NCBI RefSeq assembly: GCF_000716445.1
Contig: NZ_JNWK01000004.1
Span: 1-64,000, forward strand
Origin: Streptomyces wedmorensis
GTDB taxonomy: Bacteria > Actinomycetota > Actinomycetes > Streptomycetales > Streptomycetaceae
Reading direction: 5' to 3'
Length of the DNA stretch: 64,000 nt
The notes under the pieces are model-generated. The model did not search any database, was not told the origin of the DNA, and was given only the letters and a program-made list of their open reading frames with translations. The position numbers were made by a program, and so were the translations under genes. Shown piece by piece: positions 26,815 through 35,241 of the stretch (its first letter is position 1; every line of letters starts with the position of its first letter).

Positions 26815-27654
26815 ATGACCGGGAACACGACCGGGGACAGGACACGGCCCGTGGCCACCCACCTGACCGAGAAGCTCGTCCGCTTCCAGCAGCCCGAGAA
26901 GACCCTGCGCTACCTCGGAGAACTGCCCGAGGCCCGGCTGGCCGACCTCTTCGGCCTGGACGCCGGCGCCTACCGCGCGCTGCTCCGGGACTTCGACGAC
27001 CAGGCGCGGGCCACCGCCGCCGAGCTGGCGAAGGACCCGGACTTCGCCGAACGGACCACCCGGCTGCCCTTCCTCCCCGGGCAGCGGATCGTGGCCCTCG
27101 GCGAGAGCACCACCGCCGACCGGCTCTCGTGGTTCTCGATCCTGCGCCACCTCCTCCCGGACGGCGTCGAGCTGGTCAACCTCGCGGTCTCGGGCCTCAC
27201 CACCTCCCAGGCCCTCGCCCAGCTGCCCCAACTGTCCTTCCTCCGCCCCGACTGGGTCCTGTGCATGCTCGGCGCGAACGACGCCCAGCGGCTCGGCCGC
27301 CGCGCGGGGGCACCCGGAACCCGGCTGGTCAGCGAGGCGGAGACCATCCGCAACCTGCTCGCCCTGCGGGAACTCGGCGGGCAGACCGGCCCGGACCGCT
27401 GGATCTGGCTCACCCCCAGCTCCATGAACCAGGAACGGGCGGACGCGTACCCGCACTTCCGCCATGCCGGAATCGGCTGGGCGAGCGAGGACATCGACGA
27501 TGTCGCCGCGTTCCTCCTGAGCCGGCCGGAACCCACGGTCGACACCCGCCAGGCCACCGCCGGCCTGCAACTCGACGACGGAATCCACCTCACCCTCGAC
27601 GGCCAGCGCGCCATCGCGGCAGCCTTCGTCGACGCACTGGCGGAGACGTCATGA
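26815..27654 (+). CDS. SGNH/GDSL-family hydrolase
   Basis: A 279-residue hydrolase. Block I is ALGESTTAD (near residue 96), where GES replaces GDS and holds the nucleophilic Ser. Block II Gly lies in NLAVSGLTTS (near 122), block III is LGANDA with the Asn (near 158), and block V is DGIHLTLDGQ with the Asp-x-x-His dyad (near 260). All four catalytic blocks are present, so an esterase or lipase activity is expected. There is no signal peptide, so it acts in the cytoplasm. The N-terminal 80 residues are helical and not part of the core fold. Confidence 0.88.
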   Translation: MTGNTTGDRTRPVATHLTEKLVRFQQPEKTLRYLGELPEARLADLFGLDAGAYRALLRDFDDQARATAAELAKDPDFAERTTRLPFLPGQRIVALGESTTADRLSWFSILRHLLPDGVELVNLAVSGLTTSQALAQLPQLSFLRPDWVLCMLGANDAQRLGRRAGAPGTRLVSEAETIRNLLALRELGGQTGPDRWIWLTPSSMNQERADAYPHFRHAGIGWASEDIDDVAAFLLSRPEPTVDTRQATAGLQLDDGIHLTLDGQRAIAAAFVDALAETS

Positions 27655-27716
27655 ATCCGCCCTCCGGCGGGCCCCACGGCACCGGGCACCCCGTACGAGA
27701 GGGACCGGCCGGCTAA
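27651..27716 (+). CDS. Possible 21-codon ORF coupled to the SGNH gene
   Basis: An ATG at 27651 overlaps the SGNH hydrolase stop (ATGA) and opens a 21-codon frame rich in Pro and Gly ending in TAA. The start overlap is typical of coupled genes, but the peptide has no recognisable feature and the frame could be chance. The rest of the 229-base gap to the next gene holds GC-rich sequence without a clear element. Confidence 0.2.
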   Translation: MNPPSGGPHGTGHPVREGPAG

Positions 27717-27883
27717 GGGACGGCGTACCGGGCCGGGCCGGCCGGTGAGGTGACCGCATCCCCCCGGCAAGCCCGCGGAGAGGCCGCGTACCGATCCGGA
27801 CCGGCCACAGGAAGGCCAAAAGCAGGGCACTCATATGTGCGGCTCCCCGCACGCACGTGCGTCCGGTGCGGAAGAATGGTGCG

Positions 27884-28765
27884 GTGACCTCTCCCCGTTC
27901 CCCGCGCCCGGCCGCCCCGGCGCCCCGGCTGATCGCCACCGACCTCGACGGCACGCTGCTGCGCGACGACAAGTCCGTCTCCGAGCGCACCGTCGCCGCA
28001 CTCGCCGCGGCCGAGCGGGCCGGAATCGAGGTCTTCTTCGTCACCGGCCGTCCGGCGCGCTGGATGGACGTCGTCAGCGACCACGTCCACGGCCACGGCA
28101 TGGCGATCTGCGCCAACGGCGCCGCGGTCGTGGACCTCCACGGGGGCAACACCTTCCTGGAGGTCCGCCCGCTGGAGCGGACGGTCGCGCTCGACGTCGT
28201 ACGGGCCCTGCGCGCCGCCGCGCCGGGTACGTCGTTCGCCGTCGAACTCACCACCGGCATCCACTACGAGCCGCTGTACCCGCCGTTCTTCCTCGACCCC
28301 GGCGCCACGGTCGCCACCGCCGAGAAGCTCCTCTTCGAGGAGAAGCCCGGCGCGGCGGCCCCCGTGCTGAAGCTGCTCGCCCAGCATCCCGAGCTCGACC
28401 CCGACGTGTTCCTCGCGGTGGCCAGGAAGGCCGCCGGCGACCTGGCGTCCTTCACCCGCTCCAGCCCCACCGCGCTCGTCGAGATCAGCGCGCTGGGCGT
28501 CTCCAAGGCGTCCACGCTCGCGCTGTGCTGCGCCGAGCGCGGCATCACGGCCGACGAGGTCGTCGCCTTCGGCGACATGCCGAACGACATCGAGATGCTG
28601 AGCTGGGCCGGCCGCTCGTACGCGATGGGCAACGCCCACGCCGACGTGCTCGCGGCCGCCTCCGGCCGTACGGTCGGCAACAACGACGACGGGGTCGCCG
28701 TCGTCATCGAACAGCTCGTGGCCGAGGCACTGGCCGCGGCAACCGACGGCGCGGCCCACGACTGA
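27884..28765 (+). CDS. HAD-superfamily Cof-type phosphatase
   Basis: A 293-residue HAD-IIB protein. Motif I is [13 protein letters not shown] (near residue 18), motif II is FFVTGRPARW (near 54), and motif IV is [14 protein letters not shown] (near 228), followed by SYAMGNAHADV. It is a paralogue of the 9918-10724 protein, with the same spacing of motifs. The GTG at 27884 was chosen; an in-frame GTG at 27857 is possible. Substrate unknown. It is convergent with the histidine kinase gene. Confidence 0.88.
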   Translation: MTSPRSPRPAAPAPRLIATDLDGTLLRDDKSVSERTVAALAAAERAGIEVFFVTGRPARWMDVVSDHVHGHGMAICANGAAVVDLHGGNTFLEVRPLERTVALDVVRALRAAAPGTSFAVELTTGIHYEPLYPPFFLDPGATVATAEKLLFEEKPGAAAPVLKLLAQHPELDPDVFLAVARKAAGDLASFTRSSPTALVEISALGVSKASTLALCCAERGITADEVVAFGDMPNDIEMLSWAGRSYAMGNAHADVLAAASGRTVGNNDDGVAVVIEQLVAEALAAATDGAAHD

Positions 28766-28773
28766 CGGCCGGG

Positions 28774-28797
28774 CGGTCCCCACCCGGGCGGGGACCG
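28774..28797. terminator. Terminator after the HAD gene
   Basis: CGGTCCCC (28774-28781) pairs with GGGGACCG (28790-28797) around an 8-base loop, 8 bases after the HAD stop and before the convergent kinase stop. Confidence 0.65.
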
Positions 28798-28844
28798 GCA
28801 GCGTCGACGGCCCGGCAGAGCCCGCTGATCACCCCGTACGGGGA

Positions 28845-30557
28845 CTACAGCGGCGCCTCCCACACCACCGTCGTACCGCCGCCGTCCTCACCGAGTCCGG
28901 GCCCGCACCAGCTCGCGCCGCCCAGCGACTCGGCCCGCCGGGCCAGGTTGCGCAGACCGCTGCGGCGGCCGCCCGCCGGGATCCCGATGCCGTCGTCCGC
29001 GACCGAGAGCCGCACCCCGGCGGAGCCGTCGGGGAGGGTCACGGTGGCGTCGACGACGACCTCGATCCGGTCCGCCTCCGCGTGCCGGAAGGCGTTGGAG
29101 AGCGCCTCGCGCAGGGCGGCGATGAGGTTCTTGCCGGTGAGTTCGCCGACCGTCGAGTCGAGGGCGCCGAGGAAGCGGTGCGCGGGTTTGAAGCCGAGCG
29201 GCACGGCCGCCATGTTGATCTCCCGCAGGACGCGGGTACGCAGTCCCGACGGGGCTTCGGCGGGGCCCTGCTGGAGCGCGAAGATCGCCGTACGGATCTC
29301 CTGGATGGTCACGTCCAGCTCGTCGACGGCCTTTCCCACGCCCTCGCGCACGGCCGGGACGATCGACCTGCGCTGGGCGCTCTCCAGCATCATCCCGGTG
29401 GCGAAGAGCCGCTGGATGACCAGGTCGTGCAGGTCACGGGCGATCCGGTCGCGGTCCTCGTACACGGCGAGGCGCTCCCGGTCGCGCTGCGCGTCGGCCA
29501 TCATCAGGGCCAGCGCGGCCTGCGAGGCGAACTGGGTGGCGAGCGTCCGCTCCGCCTCGGTGAACTGGCGGGCACCCCGCACGCGGGGCGTGGCGAGCGC
29601 GCCCAGGACCCGCCCGCCGCTCTGCAGCGGCAGCATCATGCTCGGCCCGTACGCGGAGGTCAGCCGGCTGATCATGCGCGGGTCCGTCGAGGCGTCGCTG
29701 ATGAAGACCGCCTCACCGTCCAGGAGTTCCTTGACCACGGCGCTCTCGGGTGGGATGACCACACCGAGCGACTTGGTCGGCCGGGGGGAGGAGACGGCGA
29801 CGATCTCCAGGCCGCCGTCCTCGGCGGGCAGCAGCACGATCCCGGCGTCCGCGTCGGCGAGCCGCCGGGCCTGTTCGGCGACGACGGTGAGGGCGTCGTC
29901 CGCGTCGCCGCCGGAGAGCAGGGCGGTGGTGACGGCGACCGATCCGTCGATCCACCGCTCGCGCTGCCGGGCGGCTTCGTAGAGGCGGGCGTTGCCGATG
30001 GCGATGCCCGCCTCGGTGGCGAGCACCCGGACCATGTGCACGTCGTAGTCGTTGAACTCGCCGCCGCCGCGCTTCTCGGCGAGGTAGAGATTGCCGAAGA
30101 TCTCGCCCTGGACCCGGATGGGGACGCCGAGGAAGGTCCGCATCGGCGGATGGCCCGGCGGGAAGCCGGCCGCGCGGGGATCGGTGGACAGATCGGCGAG
30201 GCGGATGGTCTGCGGATCGCGGATCAGCGCCCCGAGCAGGCCCGCGTGGCCGTCGGGGCGGCGGCCGATCCGGCGGGCCGTTTCCTCGTCGACGCCGAAG
30301 GTCACGAAGTCGGACAGGCCCTCGCCGTCGTCGTCGACGACGCCGATCGCGGCGTAGCGGGCGTCGGCCAGTTCGGCGGCGGTCTCGCAGATGCGGTCGA
30401 GGGTGGAGTGGAGTTCGAGGCCGGTGCCGACCGAGCGCATGGCCTCCAGGAGCTGCGGTACGCGGGCGGTGAGCTCCGTGGACAGCCCTTGGAGACTGCG
30501 GGTGGCCTGGGTGGCGGCTTCCAGGGGGTCCGGGGCGTCGGACGCTGCGGCGGTCAT
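28845..30557 (-). CDS. GAF-domain sensor histidine kinase, DevS/DosT-like
   Basis: A 570-residue cytoplasmic kinase. There are two GAF domains (about residues 50-195 and 215-360), then a HisKA_3 dimerisation helix with the phosphorylated His in RDRIARDLHDLVIQRLF (near 380). The HATPase domain (about 470-570) has ALSNAFRHA (N box) and VADDGIGIP (G1). The order GAF-GAF-HisKA_3-HATPase and the sequence around the His match mycobacterial DevS/DosT, which sense oxygen or redox state through haem in the first GAF. Whether haem binds here cannot be decided by eye. No response regulator is adjacent. It lies 109 bases after cydDC on the same strand, so it may be the last gene of the cytochrome bd operon. 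That fits an oxygen-responsive role. Confidence 0.9.
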   Translation of the reverse strand: MTAAASDAPDPLEAATQATRSLQGLSTELTARVPQLLEAMRSVGTGLELHSTLDRICETAAELADARYAAIGVVDDDGEGLSDFVTFGVDEETARRIGRRPDGHAGLLGALIRDPQTIRLADLSTDPRAAGFPPGHPPMRTFLGVPIRVQGEIFGNLYLAEKRGGGEFNDYDVHMVRVLATEAGIAIGNARLYEAARQRERWIDGSVAVTTALLSGGDADDALTVVAEQARRLADADAGIVLLPAEDGGLEIVAVSSPRPTKSLGVVIPPESAVVKELLDGEAVFISDASTDPRMISRLTSAYGPSMMLPLQSGGRVLGALATPRVRGARQFTEAERTLATQFASQAALALMMADAQRDRERLAVYEDRDRIARDLHDLVIQRLFATGMMLESAQRRSIVPAVREGVGKAVDELDVTIQEIRTAIFALQQGPAEAPSGLRTRVLREINMAAVPLGFKPAHRFLGALDSTVGELTGKNLIAALREALSNAFRHAEADRIEVVVDATVTLPDGSAGVRLSVADDGIGIPAGGRRSGLRNLARRAESLGGASWCGPGLGEDGGGTTVVWEAPL

Positions 30558-30666
30558 GGGCTTGAGCCTAGTTAGTCCTATTTGGCGAGAAAAGTCGGCC
30601 GGACCTCCCCGCCGGGCGTCGCACCGGCTTCCCCGGTTCCCGCCACCGCGCCGGCTCCCCCCACCT

Positions 30667-33600
30667 CTAACCGTCGGTCCGGCTCCCCCGGCCCCCCACC
30701 GTCAGCAGATCCGCCTCCCTCTCCTGCTCCAGCATCCGGCGCAAGGGCCCGTCCGCCGTGGCCAGCTCCGCGTAGGGGCCGCGCTGCACGGTCCGGCCCT
30801 CGTCGAGGACGATCACCTCGTCGACGGCTTCGAGGCCGTGCAGCCGGTGCGTGATGAGGACGGTGGTCCGGCCTTCGGTGGCCCGCAGCAGGTCGTCGGT
30901 GAGCGCGTCGGCGGTGGCCAGGTCGAGGTGCTCGGCCGGCTCGTCGAGGACGAGGACGGGGAAGTCGGCCAGGAGGGCCCGGGCGAGCGCGAGGCGCTGA
31001 CGCTGGCCGCCGGAGATCCGGGAGCCGTGCTCGCCCACGAGGGTGTCGAGTCCGGCGGGGAGTCCGTCCACCCAGTCGAGCAGCCGGGCCCGGCGCAGCG
31101 CCTCGCGCAGTTCGTCGTCGTCCGCTCCGGTGCGGGCCAGCCGCAGGTTCTCGCGGACGGAGCTGTCGAAGAGGTGGGCGTCCTGGGCGCAGAGGCCGAC
31201 GAGACGCCGGACCGCGTCGCCGTCGAGCTCCCACGCGGGTACCCCGCCGAGCCGGTACATGCCGTGCTCCATGTCGAGGAAGCGCAGCAGCACCTGGGCG
31301 AGCGTGGTCTTGCCCGAACCGGAGGCGCCGACGACGGCGACCCGCCGCCCGGCCTCCAGGGTGAGCCGGAAGTCGGCGAGGGCCGCCCGCTCCTGCCCGG
31401 CGTACCGGGCCGAAAGTCCGTCGAGCTCCAGCGGGAACGGGCTCGCCGGGGGAGTCTCGGGCCGGGCCGGCTCGTGTACGGGCACGGGGGCGTCGAGCAC
31501 TTCGAAGACCCGCTCGGCACTGTGCTTGACGCGCTGCCGGTACTGCACGGCGAGCGGCAGTCCGGTGACGGCCTCGAAGGCGGCGAGCGGCGTCAGGACG
31601 ACCACGGCGAGGGCCACTCCGTCGAGCCGCCCGTCCCGCACGCCCTGGACTCCGACGACCGCGGCCGCCACGACCGTGAGACCGCAGACCAGTGCGGAGA
31701 GCCCGGCACCGAGCGCGGTGGCCGCGGCCTGCCGGGAGGCGATGCCCGTGAGGGTGCGGTCGGCGTCCCGCGTCCCTGCGATCCTGCCCGGCAGCGCTCC
31801 CGCCACCGTCAGCTCGGCGCAGCCGCGGAGCAGATCGGCCACGGCGGTCGCCAGGGTGCCCCGCGCGGGGGCCAGTCGTCGTTCGGCCCGGCGGGCGAGG
31901 GCTCCGCCGGCCGCCGGTACGGCGATGCCCGCGACCAGCAGGCCCGCGGCGAGGACGGCGCCGGCCTCGGGCAGCAGCCAGGCGGTGAACCCTGCGGACG
32001 CCACGCCGACGACGAGTGCCGCGCCGACCGGGAGCAGCCAGCGCAGCCAGTAGTCCTGGAGCGCGTCGACGTCGTGGACCAGCCGGGCGAGCAGGTCGCC
32101 GCGCCGGGTGCGGCGCAGCCCGGCGGGGGCGATCCGTTCCAGGCGCCGGTAGACGGAGACCCGCAGCTCGGCGAGCATCCGCAGCACCGCGTCGTGCGAG
32201 ACGAGCCGCTCGGCGTACCGGAACACCGCCCGTCCGATGCCGAAGGCGCGCGTGGCCGTGACGGCCATCATCAGGTACAGCACGGGCGGCTGCTCGGAGG
32301 CACGGGAGATGAGCCAGCCGGACACCGCCATGAGCCCCACGGCCGACCCGAGGGCCAGGCTCCCGAGCAGCAGCGCGAGCCCCATCCGCCCCTTGAGCTC
32401 CCCGGCCATCCCCCGCACGCGCCCGAGGACCGTCGACCCGGTTGCGGGCTGTTCGTCCACCGCACCGGGTGCGGGCATCTGTTCCGTCAAGGGCAGCACC
32501 GGCGGGTCCACGTCCCGGGCGAGCCCGCCGACTTCGGCCGTTCCCGCGTCACCGGCGCCTCCGGACCTCGTGGCGCCGCCCAGCGTCACCACCCGGTCCG
32601 CGACCGCGAGCAGTGCCGGCCGGTGCACGACCAGCAGCACCGTCCGCCCCTCCGCGAGCCGCCGGACCGCGTCGACGACACCTGCCTCGGTCTCCCCGTC
32701 CAGCGCCGCCGTCGGCTCGTCGAGCAGCAGCAGCGGCCGGTCCGCCAGGAACGCCCGGGCGAGCGCCAGCCGTTGCCGCTGCCCCGCCGAGAGCCCCGCG
32801 CCGTCCTCGCCGAGGACCGTGTCGAGCCCCTGCGGCAGTCCCGCGACGAACCCGTCCGCCCCGGCGTCCCGCAGTGCCTCCCGTACCGCCTCGTCGGAGG
32901 CGTCCGGTCGGGCCAGCCGTACGTTCTCGGCGACCGTGCCCGCGAAGAGGTACGGGCGCTGCGGCACCCAGGCGATCCGCGACCGCCAGGCCTCCTGGTC
33001 GAGCGCGGCGAGGTCCTCGCCGCCGACCCGCACGGAACCGCCCTCCTCGGGAACCGCGAAGCCGAGCACCACGTCGAGGAGCGTGGACTTCCCGACGCCG
33101 CTCGGCCCGACCAGGGCCACCGTCTCGCCGGGCTCGACCGTCAGCGTCGCCTCGTCGAGCGAGGGTTCCGCGCGTCCCTCGTGGCGTACCGTCACCCGGT
33201 CGAGTTCGAGCCGCGGGGTAGCCGGCACCGGCGCCGTTCCGCCGCCCCGTACCGGCTGCTCCAGGACGTCGAAGATCTCCTCGGCCGCCGCGAGTCCCTC
33301 GGCCGCCGCGTGGAACTGCGCCCCCACCTGTCGCAGGGGGAGATACGCCTCGGGGGCCAGGATCAGGATGACGAGCCCGGTGTACAGGTCGAGCTCGCCG
33401 TGCACCAGCCGCATGCCGATGGTCACGGCGACGAGCGCGACCGACAGTGTCGCGAGGAGCTCCAGGGCGAAGGAGGAGAGGAAGGCGATCCGCAGCGTGC
33501 GCATCGTCGCCTGGCGGTACTCCGAGGTGATGGCGCGGATCGACTCGGCCTGGGCCTTCGCCCGCCCGAAGATCTTGAGGGTGGGGAGGCCGGCCACCAC

Positions 33601-34215
33601 GTCCAGGAAGTGCCCGGAGAGCCGGGAGAGCAGTTTCCACTGCCGGTCCATCCGGGCCTGGGTGTACCAGCCGATGAGGATCATGAAGACCGGGATGAGC
33701 GGCAGGGTGACGACGATGATCGCCGCCGAGACCCAGTCCTCGGTGACGATCCGGGCCAGGACCGCCACCGGCACCACCACCGCGAGGCCCAGCTGCGGCA
33801 GATAGCGGGCGAAGTAGTCGTCGAGCGCGTCCACGCCCCGCGTCGCGAGGGCGATCAGCGAACCGGTCTTCTGTCCGCTCAGCCACCCGGGGCCGAGCGC
33901 TGCCGCCCGGCCGAGGAGCCGGCCGCGGAGTTCGGACTTGACCGCCGCGCTCGCCCGGTGGGCGGCGAGCTCGGTCAGCCAGGAGACCAGCCCCCGCGCC
34001 GCCGCGACGCCCACGAGCAGCAGCAGCGGGGTGGTCAGGGCGGAAACCGACTGGCCCTTCTGGAAGGCCCCCACCACGATCTCGGCGATGAACATCGCCT
34101 GGGCGACGACCAGCGCCGCCCCGATGAGGCCGAGGACGACCACCGCGACCAGGAAGACGCGGGTGGCCCGGGCGTACCGGAGCAGGCGCGGATCGATCGG
34201 TTTCACGTGAAACAT
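30667..34215 (-). CDS. cydDC: CydD-CydC fused ABC transporter for cytochrome bd assembly
   Basis: An 1182-residue fusion of two half-transporters that are separate CydD and CydC subunits in E. coli. Each half has six membrane helices followed by an ATPase. Half one has Walker A GPSGVGKST (near residue 375), signature LSAGQRQRLALARAFL and Walker B LLLLDEPTAAL. Half two has GASGSGKTT (near 965), ISGGQRQRLALARALL and VLVLDEPAEHL. The complex exports glutathione or cysteine (other thiols in actinobacteria) and is needed to assemble the bd oxidase. The start codon is part of the string ATGTTTCACGTGAAAC, so codons 1-5 (MFHVK) are encoded by a perfect parS site. It follows cydB by 6 bases. Confidence 0.95.
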   Translation of the reverse strand: MFHVKPIDPRLLRYARATRVFLVAVVVLGLIGAALVVAQAMFIAEIVVGAFQKGQSVSALTTPLLLLVGVAAARGLVSWLTELAAHRASAAVKSELRGRLLGRAAALGPGWLSGQKTGSLIALATRGVDALDDYFARYLPQLGLAVVVPVAVLARIVTEDWVSAAIIVVTLPLIPVFMILIGWYTQARMDRQWKLLSRLSGHFLDVVAGLPTLKIFGRAKAQAESIRAITSEYRQATMRTLRIAFLSSFALELLATLSVALVAVTIGMRLVHGELDLYTGLVILILAPEAYLPLRQVGAQFHAAAEGLAAAEEIFDVLEQPVRGGGTAPVPATPRLELDRVTVRHEGRAEPSLDEATLTVEPGETVALVGPSGVGKSTLLDVVLGFAVPEEGGSVRVGGEDLAALDQEAWRSRIAWVPQRPYLFAGTVAENVRLARPDASDEAVREALRDAGADGFVAGLPQGLDTVLGEDGAGLSAGQRQRLALARAFLADRPLLLLDEPTAALDGETEAGVVDAVRRLAEGRTVLLVVHRPALLAVADRVVTLGGATRSGGAGDAGTAEVGGLARDVDPPVLPLTEQMPAPGAVDEQPATGSTVLGRVRGMAGELKGRMGLALLLGSLALGSAVGLMAVSGWLISRASEQPPVLYLMMAVTATRAFGIGRAVFRYAERLVSHDAVLRMLAELRVSVYRRLERIAPAGLRRTRRGDLLARLVHDVDALQDYWLRWLLPVGAALVVGVASAGFTAWLLPEAGAVLAAGLLVAGIAVPAAGGALARRAERRLAPARGTLATAVADLLRGCAELTVAGALPGRIAGTRDADRTLTGIASRQAAATALGAGLSALVCGLTVVAAAVVGVQGVRDGRLDGVALAVVVLTPLAAFEAVTGLPLAVQYRQRVKHSAERVFEVLDAPVPVHEPARPETPPASPFPLELDGLSARYAGQERAALADFRLTLEAGRRVAVVGASGSGKTTLAQVLLRFLDMEHGMYRLGGVPAWELDGDAVRRLVGLCAQDAHLFDSSVRENLRLARTGADDDELREALRRARLLDWVDGLPAGLDTLVGEHGSRISGGQRQRLALARALLADFPVLVLDEPAEHLDLATADALTDDLLRATEGRTTVLITHRLHGLEAVDEVIVLDEGRTVQRGPYAELATADGPLRRMLEQEREADLLTVGGRGSRTDG
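34200..34213. other. parS site (ParB-binding) overlapping the cydDC start
   Basis: A perfect 14-bp palindrome GTTTCACGTGAAAC, the Streptomyces parS consensus. It occupies codons 1-5 of cydDC and contributes the G of the start codon. ParB loads at such sites near oriC to organise and segregate chromosomes during sporulation. Confidence 0.93.
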
Positions 34216-34221
34216 GCCCCT

Positions 34222-35223
34222 CTAGTGAGCGTCGGCGATGTGCTGCGTCCCGATGCGCTTACGGAACACCCAGTAGGTCCAGCTCTGGTAGAGCAGCACC
34301 AGCGGGGTCGCGATCGCCGCGCACCAGGTCATGATCTTGAGCGTGTACGGGCTCGACGACGCGTTCGTCACGGTAAGGCTCCACGCGGGGTCGAGCGAAG
34401 ACGGCATGACGTTCGGGAAGAGCGCGAGGAAGAGCATCGCCACGGCGGCGGCGATCGTCACGCCCGAGAGCGCGAAGGACCAGCCCTCGCGGCCCACCTT
34501 GATCGCGCCGATCGCGCCGACGAGGGCCACCACGGCGACGAGCATCGCCGCGAGGCTCCAGCCGTCCCCCGTGTCGACCTGGGTCCAGGTCAGGAAGACG
34601 AGCGCGAGCACCGCCGTCACCAGCCCCAGCTTGAGCGCGAGCGCCCGCGCCCGGCCCCGGATGTCCCCCACCGTCTTCAGCGAGACGAAGACCGCACCGT
34701 GGAAGGTGAACAGGGTGAGCGTGACCAGGCCGCCGAGGAGCGCGTACGGGTTGAGCAGGTCCCAGAAGTTGCCGACGTACTCCATCTCCGCGTCGATCTT
34801 CACGCCCCGCACGATGTTGCCGAAGGCCACGCCCCAGAGGATCGCCGGGATGAGCGAGGTCCAGAAGATGGCCTGCTCCCAGTTGCGCTGCCAGTTCTCC
34901 TCGGGCCGCTTCACCCGGTACTCGAAGGCGACGCCCCGGACGATCAGGCAGACCAGGATGATCAGCAGCGGCAGGTAGAAGCCGGAGAACAGCGTCGCGT
35001 ACCACTCGGGGAACGCGGCGAAGGTCGCGCCGCCGGCGGTCAGCAGCCACACCTCGTTCCCGTCCCAGACGGGCCCGATGGTGTTGATGAGGACCCGCTT
35101 CTCGACCCTGTCGCGGGCGAGCAGCTTGGTCAGGACTCCGACCCCGAAGTCGAAGCCTTCGAGGAAGAAGTAGCCGATCCAGAGGACGGCGATGAGTACG
35201 AACCAGACGTCGTGGAGTTCCAT
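34222..35223 (-). CDS. cydB: Cytochrome bd oxidase subunit II
   Basis: A 333-residue membrane subunit with eight or nine helices. It starts MELHDVWFVLIAVLWIGYFFLEGFDFGVG, the family's hallmark N-terminus, and contains GPVWDGNEVWL near residue 50. It pairs with CydA to form the quinol:O2 oxidase of high oxygen affinity. It begins with ATG behind AGGAGA, 18 bases after cydA, and ends 6 bases before cydDC. Confidence 0.97.
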   Translation of the reverse strand: MELHDVWFVLIAVLWIGYFFLEGFDFGVGVLTKLLARDRVEKRVLINTIGPVWDGNEVWLLTAGGATFAAFPEWYATLFSGFYLPLLIILVCLIVRGVAFEYRVKRPEENWQRNWEQAIFWTSLIPAILWGVAFGNIVRGVKIDAEMEYVGNFWDLLNPYALLGGLVTLTLFTFHGAVFVSLKTVGDIRGRARALALKLGLVTAVLALVFLTWTQVDTGDGWSLAAMLVAVVALVGAIGAIKVGREGWSFALSGVTIAAAVAMLFLALFPNVMPSSLDPAWSLTVTNASSSPYTLKIMTWCAAIATPLVLLYQSWTYWVFRKRIGTQHIADAH

Positions 35224-35241
35224 GCCTCGATCTCCTGAGCC

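Noticed and set aside
30391..35238. A very long open frame on the plus strand (about 1600 codons) opposite the cyd genes
   Set aside because: It is antisense to cydB, cydDC and the kinase, whose motifs are unmistakable. Its product is low-complexity Gly/Arg/Glu/Gln typical of reversed GC-rich genes.
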